A stretch of DNA of 64,000 bases, taken from contig NC_039489.1 of the NCBI RefSeq assembly GCF_003590095.1, forward strand, positions 1,798,001 to 1,862,000, given 5' to 3'. Numbering within the stretch: the first letter of the stretch is position 1; each line of letters opens with the position of its first letter. Positions 22,300 through 31,929 of the stretch are shown piece by piece. The notes under the pieces were generated by a model. It did not search any database. It was not told the DNA's origin and was given only the letters and a program-made list of their open reading frames with translations. A program made the position numbers and the translations under genes. The stretch is from Trichoplusia ni. Taxonomy: Eukaryota; Arthropoda; Insecta; Lepidoptera; Noctuidae.

Positions 22300-22705
22300 C
22301 GATTGAGCCAAACTTGTTAAAATTATTATTGAACCAAGTTTTAATGTCAACTATTTCACGTTAAATGGTTCAATGAATCGTTTCATTCAATTTAAAGTTC
22401 TGAAGTAACAAACATAAAAAAAATACAGACACGATTGAAATTAATCCTTTATCAAAAGTTTTATATATTTGTTTATAAACTATCTAATTACTTACTAGAT
22501 TACTTGAAAATTAAGAAGCAAGATATAAAAACTAGATGATTATATAAGACATTTCAAGCGGAGTGCCGCCGACCCTCAAAATACGAGCATGGCTCAGTTT
22601 GAGAGTCAGTGTGTTAATTTATATAATGCAGCTGTACAATCGTCTTAAAACCAAAATATTTTTTGTCACCTATGTATGTTGTTTGTACTTTTAAGAAGAA
22701 ATAAA
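22300..22705. other. Flank of the TTA tract, possible retroelement tail
   Basis: The last part (ATGTATGTTGTTTGTACTTT..AAGAAGAAATAAA) directly before the TTA repeats looks like a retroelement 3' tail whose terminal (TTA)n became the landing site for the two R4-type elements. Confidence 0.4.
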
Positions 22706-22717
22706 TTATTATTATTA
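22706..22717 (+). repeat. (TTA)4 at the 3' junction of the truncated R4-type element
   Basis: Four TTA units (TAA on the element's strand) mark the downstream junction of the element on the minus strand. This fits the TAA-repeat target preference of Dong-type elements. Confidence 0.8.
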
Positions 22718-25028
22718 TTTCCTTTATTTCATTAAAATACATATAAATTACATTTTTAAATATATATAAAAAACAACATACATTTAAAAATATAAAAAAT
22801 AGTGTCCAACCGGCAACGGGTACAGGGCCCAAGCTGCCGGTGGTCAGGGCTCCAGAGAGAGGAACCTCCTCACGATGCGCGCCGTGTCCAGAAGTACCGC
22901 TTTCTGAATCAAACCCTTGACCCAGACGCCCAACGAGAGCCTCCGAAGATGTTGATCGAGGCTCTTGGCTATTAAGCCATTGGCACTTACGACTATCGGG
23001 ACAATGATTGCCGAGTCCACCTCCCACAAGTCGACAACCTCGTGAGCTAAATCCAAATATTTCAATTGTTTTTCTTTTTCTGCTTTCACGAGGTTCTCGT
23101 CATGGGGGATAGTGATATCAACAATCATTGTCCGACGCTCTGATCGATCGATCACCACTATATCAGGCTTATTGGCAACAATAGTCCTGTCAGTGATGAT
23201 AGATCGATCCCAGTACAGTGTGATATGACCACTTTCGAGAACTGGGTCGGGCACATACTTATAGTACGGCACCTCAGATTCCACAAGTTTGTATTTCAGA
23301 GCAAGCTGCTGATGGATAATCCTGGCCACTTGGTTATGTCAGTGCAAGTATTCACCGTTAGCAAGACGAGAACATCCCGAAACTATATGTCTCAAGGATT
23401 CACCGGGACAGTGACATGCCCGACAGATGTCAACTGTACCATCCTTAATTATATATTTTCGGTAGTTATTCGTCATGATAACTTCATCCATAATTGCACA
23501 TACAAACCCTTCGGTTTCTCCAAAGAGATCTCCGAAGCGTAGCCAGGCCACGGACGCTAAGAAATCTACATCGGCCCCGTGAAGGGTCCGATAATAGCGT
23601 CCGTGTAGCTCCTTGCTTTGCCATACATCTTTGCGGTCTTTGACGCTTAGTACGATAGGTTTGTGCCAGTTCTCTTTACCTAGAGAGAGCGGAGTGAAGC
23701 CCTTATCCACTGCCACCACATCTCGGTGCATCCCCACGTCCACTCGGAGGAAATACTCCCTGAGGTTACATACCTCGCGATTATGGAGGGTCTTGGCATT
23801 TAGGAAGCCACGACCCCCACACTTTCGCGGGATATATAACCTCATTACCGATGATCGCGGGTGGTGCATTCGATTTGCGGTGAGCAGTGTGCGGACTCTT
23901 CTATCCAAGGCGTCCAGTTCGGTCTGTGTCCACTTGAGTATGCCAAAGGAGTACATTATCACTGGCATGACCCAACCATTAAAGGCACGCACCTTGTTAC
24001 CGCCCGATAAGGAACTTTTTAGTACCTTATTCAGGCGGCCAAAGAAACGTGTCTGTAACGATTGTTTCATGTCAGCGACATTAATGCCTAACGCCTCTGA
24101 CATACCCAAGTATTTGTAGGTTTCCGTTGAGGAGAGGGACCTAAGGTTTATAGAATCCGAGAGCTGTATGCCCTGGGATTCTACAATCCCACCTCGTTTT
24201 ACATGCATGACTGCACATTTGTCAACACCAAATTCCATTCTGATGGAATTACTGAAGCTTTCAGTAATCTTCAGTAACTTCATCAGTTGCAACTTGTTGG
24301 AAGCAAACAATTTCAGGTCATCCATGTACAACAAGTGGGAGATTACCTGGCTTCCTCTCCGCAACGAATAGCCCAGCCTTGAATTCTCAAGCAGAGTGCT
24401 AAGAGGATTCAAGGCTAAACAGAACCACAGGGGACTCAAACTGTCACCTTGAAATATTCCCCGCTCAATCCTAATAAGTTGACCGCTCTTTTGGATATCC
24501 CGACATCCTGGATAGTGAAGCACCGTAGTCCATTGCCCCATACATGACTTCAAAAAAGTGCGTAGAGTTGTATTGATTTTATACAACTCTAGCACCCTCA
24601 TGAGCCATGCATGTGGCACCGAATCATAGGCCTTCTTATAATCTATCCAACATGTCGACACACCCTTTTTGGAGCGGCGAACTTGTTGGCAAATAGTCAT
24701 ATCAATAAGGAGTAGCTCCTTAGTACCACGTGACCCATTCCTACATCCATTCTGAGAGGCAGACATGATAGAAAACCGTTCAATATGGTCATTAATCTTT
24801 TCTCTCAGAATGGATGTAAGCAGTTTGTAGATGGTGGGTAAACATGTAATGGGTCTATAATTTTTGGGGTCCGTGGTACTACCTGTTTTGTGGAGCAGAT
24901 GGGTGGAACCAGTAGTGAAGAACTGTGGGAGCACGCCCGAGTCTACGGCAGATTGGAATTGGGATGCTAAGCAACCATGTGAACTTGGTAGCCATTTCAA
25001 CCAGAAGTTATGCAGTCCATCCGGGCCC
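22718..25028 (-). mobile_element. 5'-truncated R4/Dong-type non-LTR retrotransposon (element A)
   Basis: The 2.3-kb element lies between TTA tracts. Its 5' end stops inside the coding region just before a GPDGLHNFW motif, which aligns with GSDRIHNFW in element B, so more than 640 N-terminal codons are missing. Its 3' UTR (22718-22843) is AT-rich. It lies in the same orientation as element B and directly downstream of it in element order. Confidence 0.85.
22844..25028 (-). pseudogene. R4/Dong-type polyprotein fragment: RT, CCHC finger, endonuclease, one stop
   Basis: The frame is open from the truncation point to 22844 except for one TGA at 23339-23341. Read through, it gives a reverse transcriptase (YRPITCLPTIYKLL; IDYKKAYDSVPH; GIFQGDSLSPLWFCL; YMDD), a C-X2-C-X8-H-X4-C finger (CRACHCPGESLRHIVSGC), and a PD...D restriction-like endonuclease (NKPDIVVID..MIVDITIP). 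The stop sits where element B has Arg (YKHRHD against YLH-stop-HN), and CGA to TGA is a typical CpG decay change. There is no other frameshift, so the copy is fairly young, but it is 5'-truncated and cannot be autonomous. Confidence 0.88.
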
Positions 25029-25046
25029 TTATTATTATTATTATTA
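25029..25046 (+). repeat. (TTA)6 between the two R4-type elements
   Basis: Exactly six TTA units separate the 3' end of element B from the truncated 5' end of element A. The same count (six) is found at B's 5' end, consistent with duplication or sliding of the TAA target during insertion. Confidence 0.85.
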
Positions 25047-25127
25047 TGACGTTGTTAAGACTTCTGTCCTCCCTTCTAAAGGGGTCTACATCCAATCACA
25101 CGGACCTTAGTCAAGTGTGAAAGGAGT

Positions 25128-28100
25128 TTATGCGAGAAGTGTAGAAAAATCTGCAGAGATGGAAGATGTGGTGAAAAATTTACGAGTGATTCGGCAAGTA
25201 TTTAATATGACAGCTTTCTGCAAGGTGTTAAAAGTGTGCTTCGGGATATCTAAAATATCTAAACAGCGTCGTAGAGTTTTGGGTATGATACCTGTGGCCG
25301 AAATAACAATGGGGACTACGTGTATAGTTTCCGCTCGCCACTGTCGCTTCAGTTCTATGGCTAAATCTTGATATTTTGTTATTTTTTCGGAAATCGTAGA
25401 CTGAATGTTGTGAGTATTAGGAACAGCTATATCAATTAGGTAGATCGTTTTATTAACTTTGTTGTGTAGTGTAATATCAGGCCTATTGTAATGTATCGTT
25501 TTATCTGTAATAATAGTTCTGTCCCAATATATCTTGCAGCATTGATTTTCTAGTATTGTTTCTGGTTTATATTTATAGTAAGCAATCTTTTTCTTAATAA
25601 AATTGTATTTGTGTGCTAAATGTTGATGAATTATGGCAGCTACTTGGTCATGGCGATGTTTATAATCGTTTTGGGCAAGTGATCTACAAGCGGAAGTAAC
25701 ATGTTGTATGGTCTCAGAGCATGCATGACAATGTCTGCATACATCTGTAGGCAGGTTCGGACTACGTATTATGTACTTTTGATAGTTTCGCGTATCTATC
25801 ACTTGGTCCTGGATCGCCATCATAAAAGCTTCCGTCTCTGGGAAGAGTTCACCACGCGTCAGCCATGCGTTCGACATAGCCTTATCGACAAAAGGCTGCT
25901 GCAGGTCGTGGCGATGTCTCCCGTGAAGAGACTTCTGCTGCCATGATGTGATTTTTTCTTTCTTGTCTATGATCCTTTCATTACGCTGCGTGTTTTTGTC
26001 TTTGAGGTTAAGTGGAGTGTAGTGCTTATCTGCAAGAGTCACTACTTCATGAATTAAAGAATGTTCAGCGGTATCGTAAAAGTACTGTCTAAGCGCGGTA
26101 ATTAGTTTATTGTGCAAATTATTTATGTCAATGATCGCTCGGCCTCCTTCATCTCTTGGGAGCGTCATCCTTTGCACACAAGATCTAGGGTGGTGCTTTC
26201 GGTGAGTAGTTAAAGAGGTATGTATAGAGCGCTGCATATTTTGAAGATCGTTTTGGGTCCAGTTTATTATGCCGAAGGAATATGTTAGTATGGGAATAGC
26301 GTAGCTATTTATCGCTTTGCAAAGATTACGCGAGTTTAGCTGTGAACGAAGTATCGCATTTAGTCGAAGCTTAAATTTTTTTTTGAGGTCTTCTTTAGTC
26401 TCTTTCTGGATGATTTGTCTAGCTTGAAGAAAACCTAAATATTTATAAAAACTGTTTGGCTCTAGGGCCTCAATATTAACACCGGTTTCTAAAGTGTACC
26501 TATTTTGTGTTATTTTACCTTGCTGGATAGAAAAAGTTTTACATTTATCGATACCGAACTCCATCTGAATGTGATTTGAGAATGTCTGAGTTATATCTGC
26601 TAGCTGATGTAATGTTTGTAGAGTGCTGCTAAATAGCTTAATATCATCCATATACATCAGGTGGGTAAGGGTTGTATGTTTATTTGGTGTTATAATATGG
26701 TAGCCAGAAGTAGAACTATTGAGCATATATGACAGTGGGTTGAGTGCAAGGCAGAACCACAAAGGACTAAGCGCATCGCCTTGGAAAATACCTCGGCGTA
26801 TCGGGATGTGACTGGTTTCCAAGCACGTCTTCCCTACTGTTTTAAGTCTAGTAGTCCAATACTGCATGGATGTTTTAAGGAAATTGATAATTAGGGGGTG
26901 TATTTTGTAATGCTTTAAGATAAAGATTAACCAACTATGAGGTACAGAATCAAACGCTTTGCGGTAATCAATGTACATGGTATTTATATCCGCCTTCATC
27001 GCAATAGCGTGTTTCATGGTAACTGAATCTATAATTAGTTGCTCCTTGCACCCCTGGCTACTTTTGCGACAACCTTTTTGTTCCTCCGAAATAATTTTAT
27101 TTTCGGAAGTGTGTTGTATGAGCTCTGCTACGCACCCTGTCAATAATTTGTAGATTGTCTGTAGACATGTAATAGGCCTATATTTTGCTGGGTTATTTTG
27201 ATCTGTGTCTTTGGGTATCATGTAAGTGAGCCCTTGTGTAATGAATGTTGGTATCACCTCAGGTGTCTGTATAAAATTGTTAATGTGGGTGAAAAGTAAT
27301 GGGTGGATAGTTGAGAGTTTTTTATACCAGAAGTTGTGTATGCGGTCGCTTCCAGGTGCCTTCCAGTTGTGAGTTTTATTTAAAACACGCATGAAAATAT
27401 CAAGCGGAATCTGTTCGAAGACCATTGGACTGATGGAGTCTACCAAACTACTATCAGCCTGTAGCCGTTCAGCATCAGGGTTATGATCAATTGGAACAGA
27501 CCAAATATTGGACCAGAAACTATACAAATTATCTATTAGGGATGTGTTTGGAGTCGTATTTTCTGTGCCTCTACTGCGTTGGGCATCTGATAGAAGGCTT
27601 CGATAGAACTGTTTTTCATTTCTACGAAATTGTGCGTTTTGTGTTTTGCGTAGAGTACAATTTAAATATCTCTTTAATCTGCTGGAAGCCGCATTAAGTT
27701 TCTGTTTCAGTGTGTCGAGAAATTGTTCATCATGTAAATTGGGTTCTTCATGCTGCGAGTGGATTCGGTATTTACTTTTTATTTCTGTAACTAAAGCTAT
27801 TATTCTATTTGATCTATTGCCCCTAATATACTGCGTCATTCTTGCTATATCTTTCCGAAAACCTAGTATCTTCTTCTCTAATCTTCTTTGCCAAGAAGGT
27901 ACGCGCGATCCATCTTGGTTATTCTGTAATGTATCATTTTCTCTGATTTTCGTACCATTGAAGATGGCTGCTGTGTATGCTGCGCAATAAATAAGGGTGT
28001 GTGTAGAATTAAAATCTAAATCTGTCTTTATGTATTGTGGCAATATTTCGGTGTTTATAAATTGTACAATTTGAGCCTGTTTCCTAGAAGTTTTTTGTTT

Positions 28101-29288
28101 AGGAATATACGGTCTACTTGTTGGGTCTGAATTTTTAAACTTAAGTAAGGTAGCACTAAAATGATCTTTAATTTTTTCAGGCTCTACATGATTGAAATTT
28201 GAGTGGATTTCTGTGTTCAGTGTTTGCAACCCTGATTCACAGACTTCCGAGATTAGTGTGCCTGTGTGTGAGTTAGAGACGTCCACGATATCTTGTGCGG
28301 GTGTGTGTGTTGTATAATTTGTTTCTGTGTCTGTATAATTTTCTGAACCAATTCTGTTTAAGTTAAGGTCATTGGACACTAGATCGCGTATTTCTTGCAG
28401 CCTTTGATCGCTTATCATTTTATTGTTAAGTATCACTCGAAGCTGATCCGATATTCGCTGCTCGCTTACGCTAGATAGTTCTGGGTGTTCTGCTATCACA
28501 GCTTGATGAAGAGGTCGTCGATACGCTGATCTGCTGTTATCTAGTTCTGTGATCCTATAGTAGTTTTTTATAATAGACTCGTTAAACTCTGTCGTCCATT
28601 TCCTTCTCTGCCCCTGCTGGCTGCTAATAAGTGAAAGGGGTAGGGTTACTGCCACTGGTTCTGTTTGTGAGCGTTGTAAAAGTACTACGACATCGTTCTT
28701 GATGTCGTCTAATACGCTTTGTGGTAATAGCCTGTTCCTAACTATTGCTCTACATTGGTCGCCTAATCTCTGTCGTGATGCTTGCATCGCTGGGTATTTT
28801 AGTGAGAATTCATGATGGAGATGATCTAGATATAGTTTAGACGTATTTAGTTTTGTTGCTATAAGATACGTGCGCCAGATGAATCTATTCATTTCCTCTG
28901 TCCATCGTTTTCGCGCACGGTTTGTACCTGGAGTGGGTGCAGGATTAATGGCAATTGCCTCCTGTACAACATCTCCAGGCTCAGGAGATTCGGTGCTTGA
29001 CCGAGATGAGACCTGATAAAATAAGGGTGATGAGCTCGGTGACTCAAATAGACTGAACAAACTAGGTGATGATGATGATGTTAATGACGGTGATGAATGT
29101 CTTGCCGTTTCGATGTGCATATCAGTGTCCATATTCGTTGCCATAGTCGTTTGACGGGTAGAGATCGCCTCCCGGGGATTCTTCGCACCCCTGGGTCGAG
29201 CTACAGGCTGGCTTCCGTCATCGCCAGTGCTGCTGCTAGACCCGCCGGGAACTTGGGGCCGTTTCGTAGAACTTCTTGTCTGTACCAT
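25128..29288 (-). CDS. R4/Dong-type retrotransposon protein (RT plus restriction-like endonuclease)
   Basis: 1386 residues, intact. A Ser-rich, basic N-terminus (1-120) is followed by two homologous modules of about 78 residues (about 126-203 and 228-304), each starting with a K/R-W-T-x-E/x-x-N signature (W129, W231). They are probably DNA-binding (Myb-like is a guess). Reverse transcriptase spans about 640-960: YRPITCLQTIYKLL (703-716), IDYRKAFDSVPH with D774, GIFQGDALSPLW (833-844) and YMDD at 879-882. A C-X2-C-X8-H-X4-C finger is at C1184, C1187, H1196, C1201. The restriction-like endonuclease has RPD at 1269-1271 and D1286. In this clade the protein nicks target DNA and primes reverse transcription from it. 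The start ATG has A at -3 and G at +4. All catalytic residues visible to the eye are present, so it may be active. Confidence 0.93.
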   Translation of the reverse strand: MVQTRSSTKRPQVPGGSSSSTGDDGSQPVARPRGAKNPREAISTRQTTMATNMDTDMHIETARHSSPSLTSSSSPSLFSLFESPSSSPLFYQVSSRSSTESPEPGDVVQEAIAINPAPTPGTNRARKRWTEEMNRFIWRTYLIATKLNTSKLYLDHLHHEFSLKYPAMQASRQRLGDQCRAIVRNRLLPQSVLDDIKNDVVVLLQRSQTEPVAVTLPLSLISSQQGQRRKWTTEFNESIIKNYYRITELDNSRSAYRRPLHQAVIAEHPELSSVSEQRISDQLRVILNNKMISDQRLQEIRDLVSNDLNLNRIGSENYTDTETNYTTHTPAQDIVDVSNSHTGTLISEVCESGLQTLNTEIHSNFNHVEPEKIKDHFSATLLKFKNSDPTSRPYIPKQKTSRKQAQIVQFINTEILPQYIKTDLDFNSTHTLIYCAAYTAAIFNGTKIRENDTLQNNQDGSRVPSWQRRLEKKILGFRKDIARMTQYIRGNRSNRIIALVTEIKSKYRIHSQHEEPNLHDEQFLDTLKQKLNAASSRLKRYLNCTLRKTQNAQFRRNEKQFYRSLLSDAQRSRGTENTTPNTSLIDNLYSFWSNIWSVPIDHNPDAERLQADSSLVDSISPMVFEQIPLDIFMRVLNKTHNWKAPGSDRIHNFWYKKLSTIHPLLFTHINNFIQTPEVIPTFITQGLTYMIPKDTDQNNPAKYRPITCLQTIYKLLTGCVAELIQHTSENKIISEEQKGCRKSSQGCKEQLIIDSVTMKHAIAMKADINTMYIDYRKAFDSVPHSWLIFILKHYKIHPLIINFLKTSMQYWTTRLKTVGKTCLETSHIPIRRGIFQGDALSPLWFCLALNPLSYMLNSSTSGYHIITPNKHTTLTHLMYMDDIKLFSSTLQTLHQLADITQTFSNHIQMEFGIDKCKTFSIQQGKITQNRYTLETGVNIEALEPNSFYKYLGFLQARQIIQKETKEDLKKKFKLRLNAILRSQLNSRNLCKAINSYAIPILTYSFGIINWTQNDLQNMQRSIHTSLTTHRKHHPRSCVQRMTLPRDEGGRAIIDINNLHNKLITALRQYFYDTAEHSLIHEVVTLADKHYTPLNLKDKNTQRNERIIDKKEKITSWQQKSLHGRHRHDLQQPFVDKAMSNAWLTRGELFPETEAFMMAIQDQVIDTRNYQKYIIRSPNLPTDVCRHCHACSETIQHVTSACRSLAQNDYKHRHDQVAAIIHQHLAHKYNFIKKKIAYYKYKPETILENQCCKIYWDRTIITDKTIHYNRPDITLHNKVNKTIYLIDIAVPNTHNIQSTISEKITKYQDLAIELKRQWRAETIHVVPIVISATGIIPKTLRRCLDILDIPKHTFNTLQKAVILNTCRITRKFFTTSSISADFSTLLA

Positions 29289-29394
29289 ATTTCTTCATTT
29301 TTTATATCTTCTTTCTTGGGATTTCTTGGGACCGTTTGTTGGGAAGGGTTATGCCATGGTGTACTGGCTTTATGTATCTCCTGACTTCCGAAGA

Positions 29395-29486
29395 GTTCAG
29401 GGTGGGGTCAAGGTGTATGTGACCATTGAATTGTTCATGCCTTCCCGTAAGCCCCCCCACCACGTCAAGGTGGCCCCACAGGGGGG
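29395..29486 (-). ncRNA. Candidate HDV-like ribozyme fold at the 5' end of element B
   Basis: Numbering element RNA from 29486 as 1, the pairings are: P1 C1-C6 with the G run at about 31-35; P2 GUGGGG (8-13) with CCCCAC (80-85); P3 CCACC (14-18) with GGUGG (26-30) around a 7-nt loop. A 44-nt stretch, able to form a small P4 hairpin (about 48-63), lies between P1' and P2'. This order, P1-P2-P3-P3'-P1'-P4-P2', is the nested double pseudoknot of HDV-like ribozymes, which are known at the exact 5' ends of R2 and some other non-LTR elements. Against it: RNA position 1 is C rather than the usual G, and the catalytic-C segment before P2' is not a clear match. Confidence 0.5.
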
Positions 29487-29504
29487 TTATTATTATTATT
29501 ATTA
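29487..29504 (+). repeat. (TTA)6 at the 5' junction of element B
   Basis: Six TTA units directly abut the G6 at the element's 5' end, defining the insertion boundary. Confidence 0.85.
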
Positions 29505-31540
29505 ATATTGACAAAATCAAAAATATTTAAAAACCGGATAGTGCAGAAACTCGACGCCATGTTTCCGTAACGTACCTTACCTCCTAGTGGCACCTAAAGA
29601 AGTTTAACTTCCAATAAAATACACATACGAATTGAGTTCTTCCTTTTGAAATCGTTTAAAAATATCAAAATAAGCGCGTGTCAACTACTTATTCATAAAA
29701 TAACAACTACAAATTCACTTTATAAATAAATGTCGTGCACTGTTCAATCCCGTTACAAGTACTGTCGGCAAAAATAATGGGATCGTGTGAAATCATGGAG
29801 TGCCAAAAATTGTCGGTTGATTGACGTTCAATATCTACAACGGATGTTTTGCTGTCGCTTCTCTACAGAAAGTACTCATGATATTTTTATGTTGCTGTGA
29901 TATATTTAGCTTAGTGAAGTAATTTGTTTTATAAATAGGATATCCATAACAAAATATATATTTAACATTCCATATTACAAACTCTACAGGTCCACCACGC
30001 CATTTAACATTAAAATTTGGCATTTGTCGAATATTATTACTTATCAGCTGTACCTGAATTTCGCCTAATCATACATACTCTACAAAATATCAAGTAATCG
30101 ATTTAGACGAGACTTTCAATCTTACTCTGGTTGAATAGAAAAACTAATACTACAATGAAAACACTGAAACTATGCCTCTACTGATTTGTTATGCATAATA
30201 TCTACGCTTTAGATAAGATAATTGGTATGTTTTATATATTTTTTGTTGTTCATAATAGCTGTGTCATCATAAATATCATACCAGTGAAAAGATATGTTCA
30301 CAAAGTTGCTTCATGTGTAATACAGATAAAAAAAAATGAATATAGAGAGACTGGAGAAGGGTCTTTAATGGTATCAATTGGGAGAAGGAAACACAGATAT
30401 TTTTTAAGTTGTTAGCAGAAGTATTAGGTAAGTCAAAAGTTTCAAAATAAAGCTAGCCAGCCCCCATTCATGTAGAATTTATTAATTTAAACATACGATC
30501 GAATACAGATGTCTTCTTATCAATTTAAACAAAAACGATGAATCCAAAAAAAACTAAATCATAATTCTTTGATTTTCTTCTCCCTAGTTCAAAATGAACC
30601 CACATTAAATTACAAATTTTCCATCACTATCCACATATTACTGATAACCAAAGAAACATTCTCTGTTAGATTAATCAGTAAACTTTAACCGAGTTATGCC
30701 TCGGGGACAAACTCAATTAGTGCGGACACGGGTCGTAATGATCTTGTGACGTCACTGATCCACGTTTAAGGTCTATAAATCGGATCGGAGTGACCTCAGT
30801 GACCTTTCTAAAGGAGATTTAATGACCTTCAATGGGTTTTGATGTTATCTCGTACTGATTATTGATTTTGGATTATTGTGTTGTGATCTATTTTGGTTGT
30901 GTGGTGATATTGTTGTTATGGATTGGTATTGGTGGGATTCAGTGGTGTTCATTCATTTATTTATTTTTGAAAGAGAACACTATGGCTACGACACTATGAA
31001 TCGTGAAAAAAACCAGTCAATAGCGAGTCTTATTCGCAACGTCAAGGGTTCCGTGAGAGTTATCTAAAAAGCTATTTTGCACAAAAAAATCCCATCACAT
31101 TTACGACCGTATGAATCGTTCCTTTACACGATTTCGATACAGCGTGCTGACATATGGACAGGCAATCGGAGAGTATGCAGAGCCTCAGTACGAAGATCCT
31201 GTCTGTACAAGTAAAGTAGTGAAATGGTTATGCGCTCTCTCTCGTTCTAACCTGCCCACTGGCCTCTGTTAAATGTAAACAGGATTAAGAGACATACACA
31301 TTATTCATCTTAATGAAGATTTGGCGATGAATTTAATTATTAATATCGTAAACAAGACGTCAGTGTCACCTGCTTAAATATATTATTATCAATTACGATA
31401 TTTATGTTATGCATTCCTCATTTAATAGACTTTGCTATTTATAATTCATTTCCTATATAATTAAAGACGGTATTAAGTATTACGTTCAGCTTAATTTAGA
31501 ATATGTTTTAATGATTTTGAATTACACTCTTCTTTTTTTT
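29505..31540. other. Non-coding DNA with a CRE/TATA patch
   Basis: No supported gene. At about 30745-30782 a TGACGTCA site is followed by a TATAAAT-containing stretch, which could be a promoter, but no gene follows that can be recognised. The Trp-rich 63-codon ORF at 30876 is low-complexity and unlikely to be real. Confidence 0.4.
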
Positions 31541-31542
31541 GC

Positions 31543-31845
31543 AGCTCATCATCGTCGGCTTAGCCGTTTCCTAACTATGTTGGGGTCGGCTACCAGTCTA
31601 ACCGGTTTCAGCTAAGTACTACTGTTTTACAAGGAGCGACTGCCTATCTGACCTCCTCAACCCAGTTACCTGGGCAACACGATACCCTTTGGTTAGATTG
31701 GTTGTCAGACTTTTCAGGCTTCATAAAGGGAGTCACCCTTTGACGACCGTCAAAGATGTAGGAATAACAGCCGGGACCCACAATTTAACGTGTCTTCCGA
31801 AACACGGAGGGACTCGTTATGACAAATTTGGTCACCGCCTCATAC
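31543..31845 (+). repeat. Dispersed repeat (ATCATCGTCGG...GTTGGGGTCGG family), longest copy
   Basis: It runs from TCATCATCGTCGGCTTAGCC through AACTATGTTGGGGTCGGCTA, GGAGCGACTGCCTATCTGAC and CGTGTCTTCCGAAACACGG. Fragments of the same family occur at 4600-4855 (minus), 5005 (minus), 20397 (plus) and 33838 (minus). It is non-coding; the 77-codon ORF inside is incidental. Confidence 0.7.
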
Positions 31846-31929
31846 ATAGCTTGCAGTTATGTTTCAATATTAATAGAAAGGAAGTGTTGTTTTGTTTCAA
31901 TATTATTCTTATAATGCATTAAAGTGTTC

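Larger units (their letters stand above)
25047..29486 (-). mobile_element. Near-complete R4/Dong-type non-LTR retrotransposon (element B)
   Basis: A 4.44-kb element bounded on both sides by (TTA)6. In element order it has a 198-nt 5' UTR (29486-29289), a single uninterrupted ORF (29288-25128) and an 81-nt 3' UTR (25127-25047), followed by TAA repeats instead of poly(A). Single-ORF layout, C-terminal restriction-like endonuclease and TAA target all fit the Dong group of the R4 clade. The intact ORF and clean ends suggest recent insertion. Confidence 0.88.

Noticed and set aside
23339..23341. Programmed stop readthrough in element A
   Set aside because: Element B has Arg at this position and no stop, so a CpG transition in a truncated copy is simpler.
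23225..24371. Plus-strand ORFs of 67-168 codons opposite element A
   Set aside because: They are antisense shadows of the reverse transcriptase frame and lack any domain.
25128..29288. Viral or LTR-retrotransposon polymerase because of YMDD
   Set aside because: There are no LTRs, protease, RNase H or integrase. The single ORF with CCHC plus PD...D endonuclease at the C-terminus and the TAA target fit R4-type non-LTR elements.
30876..31067. 63-codon ORF after a CRE and TATA-like patch
   Set aside because: Composition is dominated by Trp/Val/Asp from TG-rich DNA, and it resembles no protein family.
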